Source: Paraphoma chrysanthemicola
Taxonomy: Eukaryota > Ascomycota > Dothideomycetes > Pleosporales > Phaeosphaeriaceae
Assembly: GCA_020744225.1 (NCBI GenBank)
Contig: JAGMWG010000001.1
Location: 1,178,001-1,242,000, forward strand
Length of the DNA: 64,000 nucleotides
Reading direction: 5' to 3'
Shown here one piece after another: positions 22,761 through 32,417 of this stretch. The position numbers and the translations under genes were made by a program. The first letter of the stretch is position 1, and the number at the start of each line of letters is the position of its first letter. Under the pieces are notes generated by a model, which saw nothing but the letters and a program-made list of their open reading frames with translations, made no database searches and was not told the DNA's origin.

Positions 22761-24230
22761 TCACTGAAATGCCCTCTTGATATCAAACGCATTTGGAAAC
22801 CACTCCGGCTTCTCCCCAACCTCCATCATCCGCACAAGCGCCTCCGCACTCCGAAACGCCCACGCCATACCATGTCCATTCATACATACTTGCGCCCAGA
22901 GCCCATCTTCGCCCGGCACAGCTCCTATAACCGGCAATCCGTCTTTCGACACGCACGTAATGCCCGTCCAATCCTTCAACACGGTCGTCGTCTCACCCCA
23001 GTTCTTGTACCCGTACACCGTCCGTCCGACGCGGTGTAAATGTAGAGCGATATCCTCGTTGATCACCGAATCGTCTGTGATATCCATCTCTCGCGTTGGA
23101 GAGAATTGCTTTCCGCCGCCGTAGATTACATCGCCCTCGCCTGGATCGCCGGGCGCGCGCACAACGATGTAATTATTTCCGCTGTGTAGATCAGGATACG
23201 ATGCGCTGCGCTGAAACACGGTGTTGTTGGATGTTTCGGCTGAAGGATGGACGGCTGCGACTTGGCTTCGGTCTGGAGTGATGTAGCCCGTGCTTGCGAA
23301 GCCGGGGTGGATAGCGTTGGTGAAGCCATTTGTGGCGAGGACGACTTGTTTTGCTTTGACAGTGCCACGGTCTGTTGTGACTGTCCATTTTGCTCCTTCT
23401 GCGGTGGGATTCGAGAGCTGATTGAGGTTTAAAGCTAGGGTGTTGGTTTGGAGATTGAGGCCGTGCTTGAGCGCTCGCTCGAGTATCGCGCAGACGGTCA
23501 AATACGGGTTCTGAGTTGACGCATGGAAAGTAATCGCGCCGAGTATCTCTGGCCAACCCCAGTAGTCTCTTGCAGCTTGACCGGCATATACAGTCCTATT
23601 ATTCTTCGCTACTTCGTCGGGTCTGCGCTGCTCAAGCTCTTGCTGAAACTCCCACACCTTGACTGCATTGCCGAAAGCCTCTTTCGTCCAGTACAAATCC
23701 GCAGTTTCCACCTCCTGAAAGCCGCTCGAGACATTGTTCGTTCGGACGAAGTCGCGTACATCGTTGACACAATCCTGCTCCATCTTCTGCAGTCTGACAG
23801 CCTCATCCTCGCCGTACTTCTCAGTCCAGGTCTTGATGCTCTTCCACATGCCAGGCCGACAATGGCCGCCATTGCGCCCTGATGCACCTGATGCGGCCTT
23901 GCGAGCCTCAAGCATCAGCACCGAAAGTTCGGGATTTCGGTCAAGCAGTTTCATGGCGATTGCAGCGCCAGAGACGCCAGAGCCAATGATCACATAGTCG
24001 AATGTTTGATCGGTCGGCAGCTCTTCGGTGCTGCGGAGATTGGCGATGCGATGCTCGGGGACTTGCCAGTATGATTCTGTGGGATTCGGGACGGGAAAGC
24101 CTTGAGCTGTGATTACTGCTTGTTCGATGTTTCCTCGGTTTAGTAGTTGGGATGAGCGGGGAATAGCAGTAGATCGCACGGCGGGGATGAGCGCACAGGC
24201 TACCAGCACGTCGATGAGCGAGGATAGCAT
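22761..24230 (-). CDS. Secreted FAD-dependent oxidoreductase (DAO family)
   Basis: Single exon, 489 aa. The open frame extends to a GTG at 24257, but the first ATG is 24230, giving a good signal peptide (MLSSLIDVLVACALIPA). A Rossmann dinucleotide-binding motif is near residue 85 (YVIIGSGVSGAAIAMKLL), followed by LEARKAASGASGRNGGHCRPG, the flavin-contact segment of DAO-type oxidases. The C-terminal part has the DAO segment LKDWTGITCVSKDGLPVIGA and MNGHGMAWAF. These enzymes oxidise amines or amino acids to imines, releasing H2O2; the substrate cannot be read from sequence. No transmembrane segment follows the signal. The 3' end faces the HET gene (convergent, 159 nt apart), and its start is about 0.7 kb from the NLR 3' end, on the same strand. 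Confidence 0.87.
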   Translation of the reverse strand: MLSSLIDVLVACALIPAVRSTAIPRSSQLLNRGNIEQAVITAQGFPVPNPTESYWQVPEHRIANLRSTEELPTDQTFDYVIIGSGVSGAAIAMKLLDRNPELSVLMLEARKAASGASGRNGGHCRPGMWKSIKTWTEKYGEDEAVRLQKMEQDCVNDVRDFVRTNNVSSGFQEVETADLYWTKEAFGNAVKVWEFQQELEQRRPDEVAKNNRTVYAGQAARDYWGWPEILGAITFHASTQNPYLTVCAILERALKHGLNLQTNTLALNLNQLSNPTAEGAKWTVTTDRGTVKAKQVVLATNGFTNAIHPGFASTGYITPDRSQVAAVHPSAETSNNTVFQRSASYPDLHSGNNYIVVRAPGDPGEGDVIYGGGKQFSPTREMDITDDSVINEDIALHLHRVGRTVYGYKNWGETTTVLKDWTGITCVSKDGLPVIGAVPGEDGLWAQVCMNGHGMAWAFRSAEALVRMMEVGEKPEWFPNAFDIKRAFQ

Positions 24231-24939
24231 TGCGACGGAGCTTCGTAGGAGATTCACGAGCCAAAAGCTTCAAAAACAGAGTGGGTTTCTGAGTGCTATG
24301 CAGTTCTTATACGCCCGGCCTGCAGAGACCGGCAGCACGATGATGGCAAGCATCATGCGGTTGTCTGCAGATCTTGTCCGTCTCAAGCTCACGAAGCGCG
24401 CAGATAGGCCGCTTGGCTTTTGTGAGGAGTACGCAGCCAAGAGCCTATGTAACGTGGATGTTGCATGAGCTCCTCCATTTTACATGGCTCAACGTAGCCG
24501 GGTGTAATCGTTGAGCCATAAGTGGGGGACATGTCGTTCACTTAGGAGCGAAGCGTTGCCAAGGGTCTTTACCTAGATGGGATTAACGTGTGCGGATGCA
24601 TGCTTCCGTCCAACAACCTCGATCCGAGGATTGCTTGATACTTATCACTCCGCATCTACATAGTCGTCAAAGAAGGACGGCCAGCTGCACAGCTGAGTCT
24701 GATCAAACTAAAAAGTCCCCAACTTGATCAACCGGTCTTCCGCTATGCGATCTCCCGGAGCGGCCTAACATCTGGCATACCGACAGACTCTAGCTGCACT
24801 GTTTGGACTTTCAAGTAAGAGAAAGGCCGAATAGGTTTTGCAGCTAAACGAATAGAATTTTCCAAAAAGCTGGATCTACCCCTATGAGGACCACCGGATG
24901 GACCTTACACTGTCATTCCCCGAGTGACTCCAAGATGAG
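24231..24939. other. Intergenic, about 0.7 kb
   Basis: Promoter and leader region of the FAD oxidoreductase and 3' region of the NLR gene, both minus strand. No supported gene. Confidence 0.45.
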
Positions 24940-27900
24940 TCACATGTTATCAAAATCTAAACCCCAGTCGTCATCGCCATGATCTTGGAGAAACTCAAGA
25001 TTCATGGGATCTTCGTCGCCCTTGCCATAATAGAGATCGGGGAGGGTCGGTGGAAGTCGTCGTCGAACAATGGCTTGCTGTGGCTGCATGGCTTGTTGCG
25101 GTAGAACGTTCACTGATTCTTCTTCTGTAGCATCGGGTGCACGTCTTATCTTTGCCGGTATATGTAGGATTGCCGATAAACTATGATGTTTTCGCGTATG
25201 TGCATTGAGTGCACTCCTCTTTGCAAAGCCGATGCGGTTATACTGGCAGGATACGGTCTGGCAGTATACACGTTGCATGTGCAATGTTTCGTGCTGAAGC
25301 CTTAGTTCCGCGGAAGCAAAGCCTAGGGACAGTCTATCGCAGTGAGGATAGCGGCACCGGAAAGCCGTAGATGCATACGATGCTTGAAAAGTACGCAGTG
25401 TCGTAGCTGCAACGCCATTGACCTCGTGTTGCGCTAGTAAATGAACGACGCAGCTTTCGTACTTGCTAGCTAGTTTGCTGAAAAGAGTACGGTCATTTTC
25501 GATGTTGAACTTCTGGATATCTAGCAAGTAGCCGGTGTCAGCTTATCAAAACGATTAAATCCATGTACAGTGATGTAGAACTGGCTTACCTGTATGGTCT
25601 TCGCCTGCAAATAGGCCAGCCCGTTGCCTGAGTTGTAGTACATCTCTCATCAGCTTGTGAACAGCGAAATGGGAGAATACATCCAGTTTTTCATTTGCAT
25701 GAGTGATCCCAGCCTCAATTGTGTTGCCAGTTTTCACAGTGGATGTGCCTAATTTTGTCAGACACTGTCTATGCGCGTCGTCTAGCCGAGCGAGGGAATG
25801 TGGCAGCGAGTCATCCAGGTCAAGGGTTCCCCCTACAGATGTGTATAGAATACAATGCTCGATCCAAAACTCGATTGCATATGGAATTAGCCGGTAAGAA
25901 CCATTCGCAACGTGCGCGATGGCATCAGACGAGCTATCATCAGACTGAAGGAGCTGAAGTCCGCGCATGAGCGTGATAGCGCAAACCGATGATATATCTA
26001 GTGTCGCTTGAACCGTTGGCACGATCTGAGGGGCTCGAGATTTCAAGAAGAACCTGGCATTGGTTTAGTTGCGTAAGTGATGAGATACTAGAAGACTTAC
26101 TCTTTCACAGAGAAGTGAACCGGTATCATAGTGGAGTCGGCACGTTCTTCGATAAGCGGCTTACAGTGATCCAGTATTGAGGCGACAGGGATGGAGCGTA
26201 CTTGAAATTCTTGTCCCGGTGGTGGTATCGACAACGCATGCAATAGCTCGAACTTATGCAACGGCCTGCGTGCGAAGCAAATCAAGCTTATAATGCGAGA
26301 TACTCCTCCATGGCTATTGGCGCCGGGTGCGCTACAGAGACGGCCGAGGATTCTCTCATAAAGCGATTCAAGATCGGATGGGAGATCATGGACAATGGTG
26401 CGGAGCTCCTCTGCACTATATATGGCATCCAGTGAGTCTAGCACAAGACGCACCCACAGAAACATGCCTGGATTAGGGTTAGCGAATTGAACATCGTTTC
26501 TAAAAGTGCGCAGGCATTACCATGAGATTTCTCAAGGAGAGTTTGCTTGACACTAGCCAAGATGGAGGAGTCAGGGTCGAGCTCATCGAAGTGTTCGGGA
26601 ACATCGGATAATCTAGTATCCACAAAGTGGGTAATGGAACGGTTTACAGCAAGGCCTTCATCGCCATCGCTAAGAGAAATCGTTACTGCAGACTTGTCCT
26701 TCCTACGCAATATACGCGAGATGTCCAAGGTATCTCGACTCGCAATCATCACCTTGCAGATATGGGAAATCTTGTCCGTGGAGAGCATATCTGTCAAATC
26801 TTTCAAGGTGTCCTTTTGAGCCCGTGGACTCCATTCGTCAATGCCATCTACCACAATACGCACAGAACCAAGACTCTGCAATAGCTTCGGAAGAAGGCCC
26901 AGTAAAGCTCTCTTTGTCGCAACTGGGTGAGATTTGTAGTAGATGTCGTGAACGTAGACTGCGAGGTCTTGATGCTTTTGTATGACCTGTGAAACAAAGG
27001 ACCGAAGAAGACGAGTTGGCCCATCCAGAGTATTTCCAAGGAAGCTGCAGAAATAATAGAAGACATGAATCGCGTTGGACTCCGCATGTTGAACCAGATA
27101 GGAACTTATCGTAGATTTACCTGTCGTATGGTCAATGGGCGAAGTCATCAGAAAGTGCGTAACAGACCTGCTCCTGGCTTGCCACAGAGCCAGAGGAGTG
27201 AGTTCTTAACGCTGTCGCCCAACCATAGTTGAGTTCCCTTCTGCTGGACAAACCAATCGCAGCTCTTTGGGAGGCAATCTCGCAGATGTCGGTCAAGAAT
27301 ATCTGCCGGCGGGGTGTCGTTAGTATCTAGCCAAGCCAAAACCGTCCGAACCTTAGCCGCCTGCCATTCGCGCTCTTGTTGCTTCCACTTCTCGTCATCG
27401 TCTTTGCTTCGCCTGACAGCTTCGGATATGTCTGCCGCTACTGCCTCCTTATCGGCAAGTTCACTGTGATACGCTAGGCTCCTCAAAATACTGTTGAAGC
27501 GTGATTCAAAACCAGCCCACATGGAGCTGAAGAATATAGCCCATGCTGCGGAGAGTCAGATCTGCAGAAGACGTAGATATTTGAACTTACACTTTCTGCG
27601 TACAAACTTGTAAGCTCGTCGGTGGAACTCTATAATATCGGAATAGACCAATGCCAGCACAGCCTGGAAGTTGTGGTCGTCAGGCAACGCAGCTCCAAGG
27701 CGATCCAGGCGAGGCATCATGTCCGCGATCTTGCCATATGCTTCTATCAACTTTTCAAAAGCATTTATCGAATCGACCGTGATCTGGTAAATAAAACGTC
27801 AAGATGGAAGAGATGGCGCTGCATATGAGCGGCATACGCACCATAAGCATTAGCTTCACAGGTGCCCAAATCCAGGAGAGGTATGGCGTTCCATTGCACA

Positions 27901-28135
27901 GCACTTCGACTACTTTGGAGTAATGCTCCATGCCTCGCAAGAATGGGTCTAGCCTCGCCATGTTTCGTTGCATGCGGCGAGCGCGAAGCTGCCGCTCGAT
28001 CTGCATCGCTCCATCGCGAACGTCTTTGAGTGTTGTATCATTGAACAGTCGCTTGTCATCTTCCGTGACAGTCGATGCGAAACGTTCGAAGGCTTCTTCA
28101 AGGGTGAGACGTGCCTGGGCGGAAGGCGCCGCCAT
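24940..28135 (-). CDS. NACHT-domain NLR-like STAND ATPase with two C-terminal C2H2 fingers
   Basis: Seven exons (28135-27842, 27783-27591, 27545-27168, 27120-26521, 26467-26101, 26053-25590, 25520-24940); 958 aa, all phases close. Residues 1-180 match the N-terminal module of many fungal NACHT proteins (FLRGMEHYSKVVEVLCNGTP, then YLSWIWAPVKLML; the DUF7708 type, from memory). NACHT: Walker A GKPGAGKST near 283-291, Walker B-like VRIVVDGIDEW near 365, a KVMIASR sensor-like segment, then a winged-helix-like region (RPLHKFELLHALSI). Instead of WD40, TPR or ankyrin repeats, the C terminus (about 815-880) has two fingers, each C-x4-C-x15-H-x3-H, and an acidic tail. STAND NLRs oligomerise on ligand sensing; fungal ones act in allorecognition and immunity-like responses. 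The open frame extends to a TTG at 28210; 28135 is the first ATG. Divergent from the SNF2 gene. Confidence 0.88.
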
Positions 28136-28450
28136 CGGACACTGGAAGGCGGGCCGAAGCGCGTCGAGGCCTGGGAACGTCAGCGTCAAATGCTTGTCAC
28201 GGTCCACCAACGATATAATAGCCCAGAGACGTAAAGTCGAAGGGACATTCTGCTTCGCGCGACAACGGACTAGAAGCGCGTCATGTCATCTTATAGGCAT
28301 ACGGATTAGTTGAACAGCCTCGCAGGCTGACGGTGGGCTAAGCCCCGGTTGCTTGTCACGGTAATTGGCCAGCTCTTTCTGAATCGCATCGTCCTCCAAA
28401 ATGGCACCCAGCGGTGCACCGCTTCTTTTCACTCCCGATAAATCAATGCA
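28136..28450. other. Shared promoter between NLR and SNF2 genes
   Basis: The 315 bases between the two divergent ATGs must hold both promoters and 5' leaders. No TATA box is evident. The short distance allows co-regulation. Confidence 0.5.
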
Positions 28451-31400
28451 ATGCCTGATTTTTTGCCCGATATCATCGTCGTCGTCGACGATGCCGAAGC
28501 TCCAGCCCCCAAGCGGCGACGGTTGATCGCTCCTGATGACGAAAGCCCTGCCCGTGAGGCTGCTCAGGAACCACCCGAAAGCGCGTGTACACCACAACCG
28601 AGCTCTGAGTCCGCAAGCTTCGGAGGTCGCGAGGAGATAGGCGAAGACACTTTGGTGTGTTTTGGAATGGTTCGTGCAGTCGGACCCAAGCTCTCCATGT
28701 CTGCTCACGATCGTCAGATACTCGACCTCCCAGTAACCCTTTCTTCCGAAACCGCTTCCTCCACCACCTGCACACAGGGGACGCTCCGATTTCATCCTCC
28801 CCGAGCATTGTGCCGTGAGGCGAGTGGTGAACAACTCGGGTGCCTGGGCAACTATGGAGGCGAGATCCTCCTCAGGCTCAACGCTGATGATCAGCTCACG
28901 CTGCAGTTGGCTCTATCGCCGTCTCCAGCTATTACCACAACAGACAAGAAGGCATGCAAAGGGGATACACAATATCTCGGTGTCATATTATATGGTCCTC
29001 GACATCGCTTTAGTGATGTAGGCGACTTCATCAGCCGGTCAGGATGCTACCTCGATGATCCAATTGGATGTGACAGGAACGTCCCATACATGAACCCACA
29101 ATGCCTTTTCAGTCTTCATGAACAGCCACCAATGACATTTGACCTACTGCAGCCGCAAAATCAACAGATCGAGGATTTTACACGAGCACCACACGATGTA
29201 CTGGCTGACTTCGAAACGACTACAAGCCTGCAACGGACGGCCAAGCCTACTGCTCTACGCACTGATCTAAAACCGTATGAAACCCATGCTGCAACGAAAG
29301 TCAATTTGCTGACCATGAAATGACAGTCATCAGCGGGAAGCATTGACCTTTCTGTTGAGACGAGAGCAAGGTTTACATCCCAGCGAGGATGGCTTTGGCA
29401 TCTGGTCACGGAGGACCAACGGAAACGACGACTAGTAGGTGTTGGCCAGATCCCTACCAGGGAGCGAACGCTGAATATGCTCTTCTCTAGCTTCGTGAAT
29501 GTCATCACAAATGAGACGCTGCATATGCCCGGTCCTCTCTGGAGAGGGGGGCTTCTTGCCGACGAAATGGGACTCGGCAAAACATTGAGCATGATTGCCT
29601 TAGTTGCTTCTGATCAAGATCGCAGCAGTATGGTAGCAGAAGGGCGTACCAGCGCAGCAGAGTTATGTTGCACGCTTATTGTCCTGCCATTAAGCTGTAA
29701 GCAGATATCCTCTTGAGCAGCGGCTTGCTTGTTGACAATTGCTTAAGTACTTCACGTTTGGGAATCGCAGCTAAAGAGGTACCTAGCATCTTTCATACTT
29801 CTAAAGTTGATGTACTAACGCAAGCAGTCACGTTTATGAAGGTAGATTAACATGGTTCATCCACCATGGCAAGCAGAGATTTCGGCTAGAAGACGGGAAG
29901 TCACCACCAGATATAGTGTTTACAACATATCAGACCGTGGAGAGAGAGAGCCGGAAGCCACGCCTGGGCGCTGATACCCTGATCTCTCATCGCTGGAGAC
30001 GAATTATTCTTGATGAGGGTATGTCCTTAATTTTCGCGCGTACTTTGTGCTCAACGCGCTGACAGATGTCTCCATATAGCTCATATTGTCAGAAACCACA
30101 ATACCTCAACCGCACGGGCTGTGACTGCACTGAACGCTGCCTCGAGATGGGCAATTTCTGGCACACCAATCCAGAATAACCTTGTGGACTTTCTAGGACT
30201 ATTGAAATTCCTCCAATTTGTGCCATATGACGATCCAAAGGTTTTTGACGACGAAATCTCGGAACTATGGCGCAGTAGACCCATTGACGAGGCCGTGGAC
30301 ACCCTGAAGAAGCTGCTTTCAAGTTTTATGCTCCGTCGCACCAAGGCAATCCTTGATTTGCCTAAGAGAGAAGACAAGATTCAGCACATTGCATTCAGCG
30401 AAGAAGAAGAGAAGTATTATCGAAGTATCGAACAGCCAGTCGTTGATATGCTAGATCGGACCTCAACAGACAGTAATCGGGGTGGTACACCATGGATGAC
30501 CACCATACAACTGATCAACAAACTTCGACTTGTCTGCAACCTAGGAAAATACGTTCCATCGCAGCAGTCTTCCTTCACGCAACTCGGAGGTCCCGATCAT
30601 GAATCCGCAGTCATGGCAGCTCGCATCTCCATGGGTGGAGAGAATTGCTCACAGTGCATGCAACCCATCGAACTCTTGGGGTCTGGTATTGAATTCCAAG
30701 ACAAACAAACCTCGAATGTTTACTACTCGGCTTGCAATCATTTCTACTGTCCAGATTGTTCAAGTCTCTTGCACTACCGATCGCCTGATCCGTGCGACTG
30801 CATGGGAGTGCTACGACCATGCCACCTCCGTTCCATGGTGTCATCACTACCAACACCAAGGCTTACACCAATTGAGGACCATTCTCCATCCCCGGCGGGC
30901 AGAGATAGAGACGATAGCATATCAAGCAAAGTGAAGGCACTGGCTTCGCAAATCCAAAGTTGCGCACAGGAAAAGCAGTATGCATTCTATGCACCATATA
31001 CACCCAGGACTATAACTGACATGTGTCAAGCGTGGTTTTCTCGTCCTGGACTTCGAGCCTAGACATGGTCGAGAGAGCCCTCAGGAGTGAATTATCGTGT
31101 ACGGTGCAATCAGTCCGCATCGATGGTAAAGTACCTCTGGACAAGCGCAGTCATGCAATTCGACAATTCCACAACGACCCAACAACGCGCGTCATACTTG
31201 TGACAATTGGTTGTGGTGCTTGCGGGTAATGATCGTCATCATGAATATACCGAGATGTGACTGCTGACGTTCGTACTAGCCTGGACCTCACAGCAGCTTC
31301 GCGCGTGCACCTTCTTGAACCCCAGTGGAATCCATCGTTGGAAGATCAAGCACTCGCGAGGATCCATCGCCTGGGACAGACTCGTCCTGTGACAACAATC

Positions 31401-31706
31401 AGATACATCATGACAAATTCGTTTGAAGAGGTAATACACCCCTTACCATCTACAGAGCTTCATAGTACTATTGAGTCCAGAATCGCTAACAGGTACTTGA
31501 ATAGCATATACTGAAAGTCCAAGATCGCAAAAAACTGCTAGCTAGCACATTGCTTTCGAGTGGCTCGTCTTTAGAGGTAAGTTATGCGTCATGATTGACT
31601 CGCCCGAATATTATGCCATCGGAATCAACGCAACTAATTGATGACTTATGTCTAGACCCTTCGCCAAATGCTGCGCGAAAGTACAGAAAGTCGAGGAATT
31701 CGTTGA
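28451..31706 (+). CDS. SNF2-family DNA-dependent ATPase with RING finger (Rad5/Rad16/HLTF-like)
   Basis: Ten exons: 28451-29274, 29327-29434, 29491-29696, 29748-29778, 29828-30018, 30080-30977, 31031-31225, 31280-31430, 31505-31576, 31656-31706; 908 aa, phases close. Helicase motifs in order: Q-like HQREALTFLLRREQG, Walker A DEMGLGKT near 335, DEAH near 453 (split by an intron), SGTPIQNN, then a RING near 643 (CSQC … CNHFYCPDC) inserted between the lobes, and C-lobe motifs VVFSSW, GLDLTAASRVHLLEPQWNP and QALARIHRLGQ. An N-terminal basic KRRR patch suggests nuclear import. Such RING-SNF2 proteins remodel chromatin or forks and can be ubiquitin ligases; the RING-in-helicase order fits Rad5/Rad16/HLTF. 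I see no clear HIRAN domain, so it is probably one of the many fungal HLTF-like paralogues rather than the Rad5 orthologue. Confidence 0.88.
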
Positions 31707-32417
31707 AGTCCAGTCCACTCCAAGACGGCGACGACATACTTCAAGGACCCGCAGGACTGCGAGATTGCTCGTCGTGGACCCAAACGATGACCCCATCAAC
31801 ATTCAGCGCATATAAGGCCAAGCCCAGTATCGAAAAACCATGCCTCGGAGTCTCCCGCCGACGAAATGCAGTCGGAAATCAAATAAGAGGAGACTCCTTG
31901 AGTCTGTCATTCAAGCGAGAGGATGCTTGAGAACCTTCCATCACAGTAGAGTTGGCTCCAGAGCCTGGGCATATCTTGATGGTTGTTTGCACTCTGATTC
32001 TCGGTTCGATGCCCTCTCTACTCGAACTCGCGGTGCTGTTTACTTTGCAAACAGAGAGTGGGAGAAACCAATAAACCCGGTCTTGCTGCTCATAAACATG
32101 GCCTTGTACTTGATTCGTTTGATCGTGATTGTAGTTTCGAAAGAAAGCAACCAAAGTCGAAGTGGCGATGCTGGGAGATTTCAAGTGAAGAGGCAGCACA
32201 GCGCGATGAGAAGCATGCGAAAGAACGTGGTGGAACTTATATGTATTCCAGATGCCCGTCGGCTCGAAGCCATCTGTTCATCCTCTTACCAGAGGCTGGC
32301 ATCAAGTATATCCAACCACACCTCGACCTTCCAAGCCTCCAAACCAAAATATGTACAAAACCATTGCACCCATGTATGCACAGTCTAGATCGCTCCAATA
32401 ATAGGGCTTGTTAATAT
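31707..32417. other. Convergent intergenic region, about 0.7 kb
   Basis: 3' regions of the SNF2 gene (plus) and the Vtc5-like gene (minus). Several short ORFs on both strands have no domain and look like chance frames. Confidence 0.5.

Noticed and set aside
24231..24257. N-terminal extension of the FAD oxidoreductase
   Set aside because: It begins with GTG; the ATG at 24230 gives a standard signal peptide.
28136..28210. N-terminal extension of the NLR by 25 codons
   Set aside because: It begins with TTG; the first ATG in frame is 28135.
21359..31706. Secondary-metabolite gene cluster
   Set aside because: No polyketide synthase, peptide synthetase, terpene synthase, P450 or transporter is present; one FAD oxidase does not suffice.
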